From Epilithonimonas zeae (lineage in GTDB: Bacteria; Bacteroidota; Bacteroidia; Flavobacteriales; Weeksellaceae), in assembly GCF_900141765.1 (NCBI RefSeq), contig NZ_FSRK01000003.1:124001-188000 (forward strand): 64,000 nucleotides of DNA, in the 5' to 3' direction. The position numbers and the translations under genes are program-made. The notes beneath the pieces are model-generated. The model was not told the DNA's origin and did not search any database. It was given only the letters and a program-made list of their open reading frames with translations. Positions within the stretch are counted from its first letter, which is position 1; each line of letters starts with the position of its first letter. Shown one piece after another: positions 7,967 through 15,706 of this stretch.

Positions 7967-9178
7967 TTAGTCTAAGATTTCAGTAACCTGACCTGAACCA
8001 ACTGTTCTACCACCTTCTCTGATCGCAAATCTAAGACCTACGTTAAGAGCGATTGGTTGTAACAATTCTACAGTGATCTCTAAGTTATCACCAGGCATTA
8101 CCATTTCTACACCTTCTGGTAAGAAGATCTCACCTGTAACGTCTGTAGTTCTTACGTAGAACTGAGGACGGTATTTGTTGTGGAATGGAGTGTGACGTCC
8201 ACCTTCTTCCTTAGAAAGGATATAAACAGAAGCTTTGAATTTTTTGTGTGGCTTAACTGAATCTTTCTTAGCGATAACCATACCTCTCTTGATGTCAGTT
8301 TTTTCAATACCTCTCAACAATAGACCTACGTTATCTCCAGCTTCACCTCTATCTAGGATTTTTCTGAACATCTCAACTCCTGTAATAGTAGAAGTCAATT
8401 TCTCATCACCCATACCAACAATATCAACTGGATCTCCAGTGTTGATAACACCAGCCTCGATTCTACCAGTTGCTACAGTACCTCTACCTGTAATAGAGAA
8501 TACGTCTTCGATTGGCATCAAGAAAGGCTTATCAGTATCTCTTGGTGGTTGCTCGATCCAAGTATCAACAGCATCCATCAATTCTTCAACAGATTTGAAC
8601 CATTTGTCTTCAGTATCAACTGTAGCAGCAGTAGCAGCAGTAAGAGCTCCTAATGCAGAACCTTGGATTACTGGAGAGTTATCACCGTCGAAATCGTAAG
8701 TAGACAATAAGTCTCTCAATTCCATTTCAACAAGCTCTAACAATTCTGGATCATCCACCATATCTACTTTGTTCATGAAAACAACGATTCTAGGTACGTT
8801 TACCTGACGGCAAAGTAGGATGTGCTCTCTAGTTTGAGGCATAGGTCCGTCTGTAGCAGCACATACAACGATAGCACCGTCCATCTGAGCAGCACCCGTT
8901 ACCATGTTCTTTACATAATCCGCGTGACCTGGGCAGTCAACGTGAGCGTAGTGTCTTTTTTCAGTTTCGTACTCGATGTGAGCAGTATTGATAGTAATAC
9001 CTCTTTCTTTTTCTTCAGGAGCAGAGTCAATTGCAGAGAAGTCTTTTTTCTCAGCAAGACCTTTGCTTGCTAATACAGCAGAAATAGCAGCTGTAAGAGT
9101 AGTTTTACCATGGTCAACGTGACCAATAGTACCAATGTTCAAGTGTGGTTTTGAACGATTAAACGTTTCCTTTGCCAT
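7967..9178 (-). CDS. tuf: Elongation factor Tu
   Basis: 403 residues. GTPase motifs are present: GHVDHGKT (about 19-26, P loop), the switch region [13 protein letters not shown] (about 81-88), NKVD (about 136-139) and SAL. Domains 2 and 3 follow, ending [17 protein letters not shown]-Tu delivers aminoacyl-tRNA to the ribosome. The gene sits directly after four tRNA genes in the same order as E. coli thrU-tyrU-glyT-thrT-tufB. Only this copy is visible. Confidence 0.97.
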   Translation of the reverse strand: MAKETFNRSKPHLNIGTIGHVDHGKTTLTAAISAVLASKGLAEKKDFSAIDSAPEEKERGITINTAHIEYETEKRHYAHVDCPGHADYVKNMVTGAAQMDGAIVVCAATDGPMPQTREHILLCRQVNVPRIVVFMNKVDMVDDPELLELVEMELRDLLSTYDFDGDNSPVIQGSALGALTAATAATVDTEDKWFKSVEELMDAVDTWIEQPPRDTDKPFLMPIEDVFSITGRGTVATGRIEAGVINTGDPVDIVGMGDEKLTSTITGVEMFRKILDRGEAGDNVGLLLRGIEKTDIKRGMVIAKKDSVKPHKKFKASVYILSKEEGGRHTPFHNKYRPQFYVRTTDVTGEIFLPEGVEMVMPGDNLEITVELLQPIALNVGLRFAIREGGRTVGSGQVTEILD

Positions 9179-9221
9179 GATTTTAATATTTAATTTATTT
9201 AATATTGTTTTTTTCGGTCTG

Positions 9222-9250
9222 CAAATATAATGAATTTTTGAATATCAAAA
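9222..9250 (-). promoter_or_regulatory. Candidate tuf promoter
   Basis: TATATTTG (9229-9222, minus) fits TAnnTTTG; TTTTG at 9250-9246 lies 16 nt upstream, slightly close for a -33 element. It gives a leader of about 35 nt and would let tuf be transcribed apart from the tRNAs. Confidence 0.5.
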
Positions 9251-9395
9251 ATTATTTTGAATAAAAAATAATAATATGATTTTCAATTTAAAATAACTTA
9301 AAACAATCCATCAAATACACTCCTCAGTCGGAACGCAAATTTACATTAAAAAACATAAAACCCATTCCAAAAAAATTCTAAAAAAGAATCTTTTG

Positions 9396-9467
9396 AGCCA
9401 ACTACGGGATTTGAACCCGTGACCTCTTCCTTACCAAGGAAGCACTCTACCCCTGAGCTAAGTCGGC
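9396..9467 (-). tRNA. tRNA-Thr (GGU anticodon)
   Basis: Minus-strand cloverleaf: acceptor GCCGACT/AGTTGGC with a G-U pair, anticodon stem CTTCC/GGAAG with loop TTGGTAA, T arm CGGGTTCAAATCCCG, discriminator T, no encoded CCA. Last of the four-tRNA cluster before tuf. Confidence 0.96.
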
Positions 9468-9506
9468 TTAAAAAAAAATCACATTCCCGAGGGTTTGTGA
9501 TTTTTG

Positions 9507-9579
9507 AGCGAAAGACGGGGGTCGAACCCGCGACATTCAGCTTGGAAGGCTGACGCTCTACCAACTGAGCTACTTTCGC
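9507..9579 (-). tRNA. tRNA-Gly (UCC anticodon)
   Basis: Minus-strand cloverleaf: acceptor GCGAAAG/CTTTCGC, anticodon stem TCAGC/GCTGA with loop CTTCCAA, T arm with GGGTTCGACCCC, discriminator T. Confidence 0.96.
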
Positions 9580-9665
9580 AATTTTTGTTTCCTAAATTGT
9601 TGGTAAACGTGTGCAAATCTAAAAATAATTTTTGAATTATGCAACTAAAATAAATTATAAAAAAG

Positions 9666-9746
9666 TGGGGAGAGCAGGATTCGAACCTACGTAGCCGAAG
9701 CAGCTGAGTTACAGTCAGCCCCATTTGACCGCTCTGGTATCTCCCC
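9666..9746 (-). tRNA. tRNA-Tyr (GUA anticodon)
   Basis: Minus-strand class II tRNA of 81 nt with a long variable arm (CAGCTGCTTCGGCTACG region), acceptor GGGGAGA/TCTCCCC, anticodon loop CTGTAAC, discriminator A. Confidence 0.96.
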
Positions 9747-9765
9747 AGTATTTTTTTATAAATTG

Positions 9766-9839
9766 AGCCTCCAGAGGGATTCGAACCCACGACCCCGAGA
9801 TTACAAATCACGTGCTCTGGCCAACTGAGCTATGGAGGC
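9766..9839 (-). tRNA. tRNA-Thr (UGU anticodon)
   Basis: Minus-strand cloverleaf: acceptor GCCTCCA/TGGAGGC, anticodon loop TTTGTAA, T arm GTGGGTTCGAATCCC, discriminator T. First of the four-tRNA cluster. Confidence 0.95.
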
Positions 9840-9899
9840 ATTTATTTTTTTAAGAAAGATCGTTACTCTTGCATTCTAGTTACTTCCTTTTTGCGAGTG

Positions 9900-9932
9900 C
9901 AAATATGATAATTTTTTTTTGAATCTTGCAAA
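9900..9932 (-). promoter_or_regulatory. tRNA-cluster promoter, proximal copy
   Basis: Minus-strand TTTG (9932-9929), 21 nt, CATATTTG (9907-9900), one base off TAnnTTTG, followed by a GC-rich CACTCGC at the start region. The surrounding 20 bp (9889-9908) recur exactly at 10031-10050. Confidence 0.55.
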
Positions 9933-10041
9933 TATTTTTTAAAATATTTTTCCGACATCTTCTAAACTTTTAGTTTATACAAAGTAGGTTTCAAATTAAA
10001 GATCATATTGCTGCATCGCGGTTGTTTCCGTTTTGCGAGTG

Positions 10042-10072
10042 CAAATATGAGACTCTTTTTTGAAACCTACAA
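10042..10072 (-). promoter_or_regulatory. tRNA-cluster promoter, distal copy
   Basis: Minus-strand TTG (10072-10070), 20 nt, CATATTTG (10049-10042), embedded in the same 20-bp sequence as the proximal copy. Two identical promoter cores 142 bp apart would drive the tRNA genes in tandem. The stretch 9840-10103 holds no other feature I can see. Confidence 0.5.
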
Positions 10073-10103
10073 GTCTTTTTTTACAAAAAAATGTATTTTT
10101 TTT

Positions 10104-10394
10104 CTAAGCTAATTCTTTTTTCTTGATTAGCAGTTTCTTAGCTGTCTCCACAGCATCATCTAAACTTTCTTCAAAACTGGCACAAGTTTTCTTTACAACT
10201 ATATCATTCCCCGGAATCTTCACAACAAGTTCCGTCGTTTTATTTTCTTTTTCTGATGTATTTTCTACTTTAAGGTAAACCGCTGCTTCTACAATTTTGT
10301 CATAAAAAGTTTCAAGCTTGGCTAATTTTTTTTCAATTCTTTCTTTTAAAGGTTCGTGAGGTGTTACACCTACAGTCTGAATTGTAATCTTCAT
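10104..10394 (-). CDS. hpf: Ribosome hibernation promoting factor, short form
   Basis: 96 residues, the short HPF/YfiA type. The pattern MKITIQTVGVTPHEPLKERIEKKLAKLETFY followed by VYLKVEN, TTELVVKIPGNDIVV and SFEESLDDAVETAKKLL matches the S30AE fold. Such proteins bind the 30S decoding site and hold idle ribosomes; the short form usually acts with a second factor in 100S dimer formation. It lies 40 bp after xerC, probably one transcript. Confidence 0.92.
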   Translation of the reverse strand: MKITIQTVGVTPHEPLKERIEKKLAKLETFYDKIVEAAVYLKVENTSEKENKTTELVVKIPGNDIVVKKTCASFEESLDDAVETAKKLLIKKKELA

Positions 10395-10434
10395 AACGTC
10401 TGATTTTAATGGTTAAACAATTAAATAGTAAATT

Positions 10435-11334
10435 TTACTCCATATCGTTTTGTTTATTCTTAGTTTCTCTTGGGTGTGCATTTTTATAAACCTCTTTCAG
10501 CTTTTCTATATTCGCACTTGTATATACTTGTGTACTTGCTAAACTGGCGTGTCCTAATATTTTTTGAACTTTGGATATTTCTGCACCTTGGTTCAAAACG
10601 TGGGTAGCAAAAGTATGTCTCAGAATATGCGGGCTTCTTTTCTGCTTAGAAGTAACTACACTAAAGTACTTATTAACGACCAAATACACAAACTTTTCTC
10701 CGAGTTTTTTTCCATTTTTATTAACGAAAAAATAATGCTCATTTTCCTTATTTGCATTACGGATATTGAGATATAATTGAAAGTCTGCAAGCAATTCATC
10801 CGCGATAGGAATGATTCTCGCTTTGTTTCCTTTACCAATAACCAATATTTCTTTTTTTGAGAAGTCCACATTCTCCAGCAAGAGACCACACAACTCTGCT
10901 TTTCTGATTCCGGTTTGATATAAGGTTTCTATAATCAGCTTATCAAGAAGCGTCATACTGCCCTTCTCTTCTACTTCTGTTTTCATTTGCCCCATTTCTT
11001 CTACAGAGAACGGAATTCGTTTTTCTGCATAGAACTTGAGAGAATCGATGGTTTCCATAGGAGAAACCTTTATTTCCTCCAAACGAAGCATAAAAACATA
11101 GAAACTACGGAGCGATGACAACTTTCGATTAATACTCCTTTTGCTTAATCCAGAGTTACTCAAATCCACAATAAAATTTTTAATTACTTTCTTGTGTATG
11201 TGAACAATATCTTCCGAAGCTTCTGTCTTCAAAACAAAGGCCGAAAAATCTGACAAATCTTTTTTGTAGTTGGTCAATGTATGTGGAGAATATCTTTTTT
11301 CCACTGTTATGTAGTCCAGAAATCTTTCTATCAT
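10435..11334 (-). CDS. xerC: Tyrosine recombinase XerC/XerD family
   Basis: 299 residues. The N-terminal SAM-like core-binding domain (IERFLDYITVEKRYSPHTLTNYKKDL) is followed by the catalytic domain: R in YQTGIRKAEL, the K of the beta-hairpin GKGNKAR, HILRH (HxxR), LGHAS and the nucleophile Tyr in STQVYT. All six catalytic positions appear present. It resolves chromosome dimers at dif. No integron or island features surround it; neighbours rpsU and hpf are housekeeping genes, so it is taken as the chromosomal Xer rather than a mobile integrase. XerC versus XerD is not certain. Confidence 0.88.
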   Translation of the reverse strand: MIERFLDYITVEKRYSPHTLTNYKKDLSDFSAFVLKTEASEDIVHIHKKVIKNFIVDLSNSGLSKRSINRKLSSLRSFYVFMLRLEEIKVSPMETIDSLKFYAEKRIPFSVEEMGQMKTEVEEKGSMTLLDKLIIETLYQTGIRKAELCGLLLENVDFSKKEILVIGKGNKARIIPIADELLADFQLYLNIRNANKENEHYFFVNKNGKKLGEKFVYLVVNKYFSVVTSKQKRSPHILRHTFATHVLNQGAEISKVQKILGHASLASTQVYTSANIEKLKEVYKNAHPRETKNKQNDME

Positions 11335-11344
11335 AAGTCTATAA

Positions 11345-11386
11345 ATGCAAAATCACTTCCAAATATAGAAATTCGGAAGTGATTTT
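11345..11386 (-). terminator. Terminator after rpsU
   Basis: A 12-bp stem (AAAATCACTTCC at 11349-11360 and complement at 11375-11386) with a 14-nt loop; TTTTGC follows on the minus strand. The loop also contains TATATTTG (11367-11360), a possible -7 box for xerC. Confidence 0.75.
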
Positions 11387-11410
11387 TATTATGTTTTGCT
11401 AAAAAAGAGC

Positions 11411-11608
11411 TTAAGCTTGCTCTTCTTTGCTCAAGTTTCTTTGCTTGTGAGCTGCTTTTAGTTTAGCTTGTCTCAAAGTTACAGAAGGCTTAATAAATTG
11501 TTGTCTAGATCTAAGTTCTCTTACAACTCTAGTTTTATCAAATTTTCTTTTGTACTTTTTTAAAGCTCTGTCGATAGACTCTCCGTCTTTTACTGGTATT
11601 ATTAACAT
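11411..11608 (-). CDS. rpsU: 30S ribosomal protein S21
   Basis: 65 residues, Lys/Arg-rich. The family pattern is clear: MLIIPVKDGESIDRALKKYKRKF, then RVVRELRSRQQFIKPSVTLRQAK. S21 is a small late-assembling 30S protein near the anti-Shine-Dalgarno end of 16S rRNA; in Bacteroidota it takes part in hiding that sequence. A strong promoter lies 24 bp upstream and a terminator follows. Confidence 0.96.
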   Translation of the reverse strand: MLIIPVKDGESIDRALKKYKRKFDKTRVVRELRSRQQFIKPSVTLRQAKLKAAHKQRNLSKEEQA

Positions 11609-11631
11609 AATTTACATCTCATTTTGAGGTG

Positions 11632-11662
11632 CAAAAATATAAATAATTTATTAACCTACAAA
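11632..11662 (-). promoter_or_regulatory. rpsU promoter
   Basis: Minus-strand TTTG (11662-11659), 19 nt, TATTTTTG (11639-11632). One of the best matches in the window to the Bacteroidota consensus; predicted leader about 15 nt. Confidence 0.75.
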
Positions 11663-11699
11663 TTTTTATGTCTATATTTTAAAAATTTATATTGAATAT

Positions 11700-11965
11700 G
11701 ATTTAACGCAAAGTCCGCAAAGACACTTCGACAAGCTCAGCATAAACTTCAACTCATTAAAGTTGCATAATTTATAAAGGTAGTTTGTCATTGTGTAGGA
11801 ATCTCAGCGGTTTAGATTCCTACGGAATAATAAAGTTGTGTTTTGATAGTGGCTTTTGATTTGGACGACAAAATCCCTAGCCCCGATAGTAACGGCATCC
11901 TTTTTTGTCATTGTGCTGAGTAATTTCTAAAGATTGCTTCACTTCGTTCACAATGACAAAAAAGA
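11700..11965. repeat. Mosaic of interspersed intergenic repeats
   Basis: The gene-free stretch 11663-12046 has no credible ORF. It holds a GCAAAGTCCGCAAAGACAC-type segment (about 11709-11727), CTTCGACAAGCTCAGCATAA (about 11727-11746), a 10-bp inverted repeat GTAGGAATCT / AGATTCCTAC (11795-11804 and 11814-11823) just after TTTGTCATTGTG, and a 15-bp perfect inverted repeat TTTTTTGTCATTGTG (11901-11915) / complement (11949-11963). TTTGTCATTGTG thus occurs twice. This looks like nested REP/MITE-like elements. Confidence 0.65.
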
Positions 11966-12011
11966 TATAGTGGATAGCGGGATTAAGCTCCTAAAAAAAT
12001 CTTTAATCAAA

Positions 12012-12038
12012 TAAAAACTCCCGAATAAATCGGGAGTT
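12012..12038 (-). terminator. Terminator after pdhB
   Basis: Stem AACTCCCGA (12016-12024) with TCGGGAGTT (12030-12038), loop ATAAA, then TTTTAT on the minus strand. Confidence 0.85.
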
Positions 12039-12046
12039 AGTTAGTT

Positions 12047-13030
12047 TTATGCTTTGATGTACAATGCGTTTTTGATTTCTTCTTTTACCTTGTCCACTTT
12101 CGGGAACCATTCTGCAAATAATGGTGCTGAATATGGTGCCGAAGCATCTGGTGTAGTGATTCTCTTGATTGGCGCATCCAAATAGTCGAACGCTTTTTGC
12201 TGAACCATATAAGTAATCTCTGTAGAAATAGAAGCGAATGGCCAAGATTCTTCCAAAATTACCAATCTGTTGGTTTTCTTCACAGACTCCAGGATTGTAT
12301 CGTAATCCAAAGGACGGATGGTTCTAAGGTCGATAACTTCTACAGAAATCCCTTCTTTTTCCAAATCCTCAGCCGCTTGTAAAGCCACTTTCATAATCTT
12401 TCCGAAAGAAACTAAAGTCACATCTTTTCCTTCTTTCTTGATGTCTGCTTTCCCGATTGGAATATAATATTCTTCTTCCGGAATTTCCATTTTGTCGCCA
12501 TACATCTGCTCAGACTCCATAAAAATAACTGGGTCGTTATCTTGGATCGCTGATTTCAAAAGTCCTTTCGCATCATAAGGATTGGAAGGAACAATTACTT
12601 TAAGACCTGGGCAGTTCGCATACCAGCTTTCGAAAGCCTGAGAGTGCGTTGCTCCCAATTGTCCTGCAGAACCTGTTGGCCCACGGAAAACAATTGGACA
12701 GTTCCATTGTCCACCGCTCATCTGATAGATTTTTGCCGCGTTGTTGATAATCTGATCAATCGCAACCATCGAGAAATTGAAAGTCATAAATTCTACAATC
12801 GGACGATTCCCGTTCATTGCAGCTCCTACAGAAATACCTGTAAAACCAAGTTCTGCAATAGGCGCATCTATGATTCTTTTTTCTCCAAATTCGTCTAACA
12901 TTCCTTTCGAAGCTTTGTAAGCTCCGTTGTATTCTGCAACTTCTTCTCCTACAAGAAAAATGGATTCGTCTTTACGCATTTCTTCGCTCATAGCCTGAGC
13001 AATTACTTCACGAAATGTATGTTCTTTCAT
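12047..13030 (-). CDS. pdhB: Pyruvate dehydrogenase E1 component, beta subunit
   Basis: 327 residues. MKEHTFREVIAQAMSEEMRKDE, VGEEVAEYNGAYKASKGML, DAPIAELGFTGISVGAAMNG and GPTGSAGQLGATHSQAFESW are typical of the alpha/beta-type E1 beta chain; the C-terminal transketolase domain has SFGKIMKVALQAA and VEVIDLRTIRPLD. With E1 alpha and thiamine diphosphate it decarboxylates pyruvate and passes acetyl to the E2 lipoyl domain. The partner subunits are not in the window. TACTTTTG at 13085-13078 is a likely -7 box. Confidence 0.93.
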   Translation of the reverse strand: MKEHTFREVIAQAMSEEMRKDESIFLVGEEVAEYNGAYKASKGMLDEFGEKRIIDAPIAELGFTGISVGAAMNGNRPIVEFMTFNFSMVAIDQIINNAAKIYQMSGGQWNCPIVFRGPTGSAGQLGATHSQAFESWYANCPGLKVIVPSNPYDAKGLLKSAIQDNDPVIFMESEQMYGDKMEIPEEEYYIPIGKADIKKEGKDVTLVSFGKIMKVALQAAEDLEKEGISVEVIDLRTIRPLDYDTILESVKKTNRLVILEESWPFASISTEITYMVQQKAFDYLDAPIKRITTPDASAPYSAPLFAEWFPKVDKVKEEIKNALYIKA

Positions 13031-13110
13031 TTGATATAAAGATTATGAAAATGTTCTTTGTTTAAAATTTCGAACTACAAAAGTATTAATTTTTTTATTA
13101 TCTGCATAAC

Positions 13111-13136
13111 AAAAAAGGCTCCCAAATGGGAGCCTG
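13111..13136 (-). terminator. Terminator after DUF2147 gene
   Basis: AGGCTCCC (13117-13124) and GGGAGCCT (13129-13136) around a 4-nt loop, followed by TTTTTTG on the minus strand. Confidence 0.85.
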
Positions 13137-13156
13137 CGATTTATCATAATTTTCAG

Positions 13157-13576
13157 TTAGTCAGCTTTAAGCCAAGTCTGATCTCTACCTAATAAAGAAA
13201 TACCTAAATAACCTCTTACATTCAATTTATCTCCATCTCTTGTAATTGTACATTTATAGGTTTTTCCTTTTTTAGGATCAGTAATTGTCCCTCCAGTAAA
13301 CTCATTGCCATCTTTTGAAAGGCCTCTGATAATCTCCAAGCCAACCAAAGGCTTATTTTTACGATCATCTTTACAAGCTACACAGTTGGCATTTTCTGGC
13401 TTAATTAACAACTGAGATATCTTTCCGTAATATTTACCGTCTGATTTTTTCCAGATTTCTACAATAGATTTGGCTTTTCCTGTTTCGTCATCGATGGTTT
13501 TCCATTTTCCTTCGATTTGAGCAAATGATAGAACTCCGATAAATGATAAGGCAAATGCTAAAATTAACTTTTTCAT
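13157..13576 (-). CDS. DUF2147 family secreted protein
   Basis: 139 residues with a signal peptide (1-19, ends SFA/Q). The mature part starts IEGKWKTIDDETGKAKSIVEIW and contains YYGKISQLL, CVACKDDRKNKPLVGLEIIRGL and the end GYLGISLLGRDQTWLK, the signature of DUF2147, an exported lipocalin-like beta domain. The CVAC pair is usual for the family. The biochemical role is unknown. It is a monocistronic unit ending in a terminator. Confidence 0.88.
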   Translation of the reverse strand: MKKLILAFALSFIGVLSFAQIEGKWKTIDDETGKAKSIVEIWKKSDGKYYGKISQLLIKPENANCVACKDDRKNKPLVGLEIIRGLSKDGNEFTGGTITDPKKGKTYKCTITRDGDKLNVRGYLGISLLGRDQTWLKAD

Positions 13577-13737
13577 TGTCTTTATTTTAAGTTGTTTGTT
13601 GTTTGATTATGTTAAATTGTTAACGTTAAATTAATATTGTTAAAAATATAAATTAATTTTAAACAAACAAGAATTATTTGCTATCCGAAGCATAAATAAA
13701 GAGTTCTGGCAGAATTTTAAAAACTTAAACAATGATA

Positions 13738-15657
13738 CTACCTGAGTTTCCGGTTAATTACTCTATCCATATAATCCTGATACCAGGCTTTGGTTTTTTC
13801 AATCCCGAGTTTTTGCTCTGCGTTCAAATTATTTTTAATAAGATTCTTTAATAATCCTAAATCTGTTTTGTCATAAATTCCTGTCATATCTTTCCCATTG
13901 AAGATATAAATGTAATTTCCAATAATCAGTTGCTCTTGAATAGAATCTGAATTGACAATCATATAATTTTCATTTTGATCTGAAACCAAACTTCTTCCCC
14001 AACTTCTGATTTTTTTATTATATCCTAATAAATCTACCAATGTTGGATAAATGTCCATCTGTTGTGCAAACCTATCATCCACACCTTTCAAATTATATTT
14101 TGGGTTAGGTGAGAAAAACAATAATGGAATTGCAAATCGGTTCATTGCTTTTTGATATTCCGGATAGTAAGTTTGATTGGTGTGGTCAGCCGTTATCACA
14201 AAGATCGTGTTCTGATACCAAGGTTGTTTACTCGCCGTTTCAAAGAATTTTTTCAAAGCATAATCTGTGTATTGAATCGGAACGTGAATTTGTAGTGGTC
14301 CAGATTTGAATTTATTCTGATATTTTTCAGGAACTTTAAAAGGGTCGTGAGAAGAAGCAGAAAATAAAGTTGACATAAACGGCTGCTTTTTCCCTAAATT
14401 TTTGGCAAAATATTGAAAAAATGGTTCATCCCAAATCGCCCAGATTCCATCAAAATCGTTATCATTATTATATTCTGTTTTTCCGAAATAATGTTTGAAT
14501 CCTAAAATATTTCCAAATCCCTGAAATCCCATTGAACCATTTGGCGCACCATGATAAAAACTTGTATCATAGCCCAAATCATTACAAACCGAAACAATAG
14601 ATTGGATTTTTTGATTAGAATAAGGCGAACTCGTAAAAGCATCAGTCAAACTCGGGATTCCAGCTAAAACAGAACTCATTCCGTGGATAGATTGTCGACC
14701 GTTGGCAAAAGCATTAGTAAAAATCAAACTTTGATTCGCCAAACTATCCAAAAACGGTGTGTAAGAAACAAAATCTTTAATATTATTTTGCTTGTTAAAC
14801 GCTCCAGAATATTCTTTCCCAAAACTTTCCATAATGAAAATTACGACGTTTGGTTTGGGTTCAACCTCGCGATTGTATAATTTGTATGGTTGAATTTCTT
14901 TATCAATAAACTTCTCATCAACAAAATGAACCAATTTAAAATTATTAGTATTCAATGTTCTGAAAAAAGAGAAAACGCTGTTCAGAACCAAATTTCCCTG
15001 TAACGGATTGCTGACGTGTTTATTTGCATCTACCAAATTAATTGGTCTTGTAGAATGTTTGAAATCACCACGGATCCCGCCGACAACTAATGTTGCAGTA
15101 ATGCAAAGAATAACAATTGACGAAATAAAATAGGAAACCAATTGTTTTGGTTTTTCTTCTTGGACTTTAACTTTTTTGTAAAGGAAAATCCAGACGAAAA
15201 TGATGATGACAAACCAAATAAAAACAAATGGATGTTGTAACAATGCATTCCAAAAAATCCTACCAAGATTATTTTCATTCTTACCAACTTCTATCGCCGC
15301 AGAAGTCAATCTCGCCTGACTGAATCTATAATAAATAATATCTCCAAAATTAAAAGAATAAGTAATTCCGTTTGTGATAAAATACCAATAGAACAAAAAT
15401 TTCTGATAGCTTTTCTTTGTATTGATGGTAATCGGAATAATACTTAGCAGAATGAAAACCGCATTCACATAAAGAATTGCAGTCGTGTCAAACGCAGTTC
15501 CGTAATATGATAATTTAAAATATTCTGATAGCCCTTCAACTTTTATCAAATCTTTGTTAAAGACCCAAAACAAAAGTCTCGCCATCTGATAAAAGAAAAA
15601 CACTAAAAAAAGCCTATAAACTAAGGTAAAAATTTCTTGCCCTCTCAAATTCTTCAT
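13738..15657 (-). CDS. LTA synthase-like membrane sulfatase/phosphotransferase
   Basis: 639 residues. About five transmembrane helices fill the first 210 residues, then an extracytoplasmic alkaline-phosphatase-superfamily domain: NVVIFIMESFGKEY (metal ligand Glu), the nucleophile region NGRQSIHGMSSVLAG, a HDPF segment and VITADHTNQ near the C-terminus (metal ligands). This is the LtaS/EptA/OpgB layout. In a didermous flavobacterium a phosphoglycerol or phosphoethanolamine transferase is likelier than lipoteichoic acid synthase; the substrate cannot be read. Divergent from pssA across 49 bp. TAATTTTG at 15669-15662 is its likely -7 box. Confidence 0.85.
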   Translation of the reverse strand: MKNLRGQEIFTLVYRLFLVFFFYQMARLLFWVFNKDLIKVEGLSEYFKLSYYGTAFDTTAILYVNAVFILLSIIPITINTKKSYQKFLFYWYFITNGITYSFNFGDIIYYRFSQARLTSAAIEVGKNENNLGRIFWNALLQHPFVFIWFVIIIFVWIFLYKKVKVQEEKPKQLVSYFISSIVILCITATLVVGGIRGDFKHSTRPINLVDANKHVSNPLQGNLVLNSVFSFFRTLNTNNFKLVHFVDEKFIDKEIQPYKLYNREVEPKPNVVIFIMESFGKEYSGAFNKQNNIKDFVSYTPFLDSLANQSLIFTNAFANGRQSIHGMSSVLAGIPSLTDAFTSSPYSNQKIQSIVSVCNDLGYDTSFYHGAPNGSMGFQGFGNILGFKHYFGKTEYNNDNDFDGIWAIWDEPFFQYFAKNLGKKQPFMSTLFSASSHDPFKVPEKYQNKFKSGPLQIHVPIQYTDYALKKFFETASKQPWYQNTIFVITADHTNQTYYPEYQKAMNRFAIPLLFFSPNPKYNLKGVDDRFAQQMDIYPTLVDLLGYNKKIRSWGRSLVSDQNENYMIVNSDSIQEQLIIGNYIYIFNGKDMTGIYDKTDLGLLKNLIKNNLNAEQKLGIEKTKAWYQDYMDRVINRKLR

Positions 15658-15661
15658 TTTG

Positions 15662-15702
15662 CAAAATTAAACTTTTCCTTGTATTTGTTTTTCTTATTTT
15701 TG
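15662..15702. promoter_or_regulatory. Divergent promoters of the LtaS-like gene and pssA
   Basis: Two -7 boxes lie in 49 bp: TAATTTTG on the minus strand (15669-15662) and TATTTTTG on the plus strand (15695-15702). Both are within about 5 bp of the start codons, so both transcripts should be leaderless or nearly so. Confidence 0.5.
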
Positions 15703-15706
15703 TGAT

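Noticed and set aside
9346-9811. Two open frames on the minus strand across the tRNA cluster
   Set aside because: They are translations of tRNA sequence (typical VGSNPSGGS and RFDPRL-type peptides from T arms) and have no other support.
10435-11334. Phage or island integrase marking a mobile element next to the tRNA cluster
   Set aside because: All neighbours are core genes, there are no att repeats in the tRNA 3' ends, and the protein reads as chromosomal Xer.
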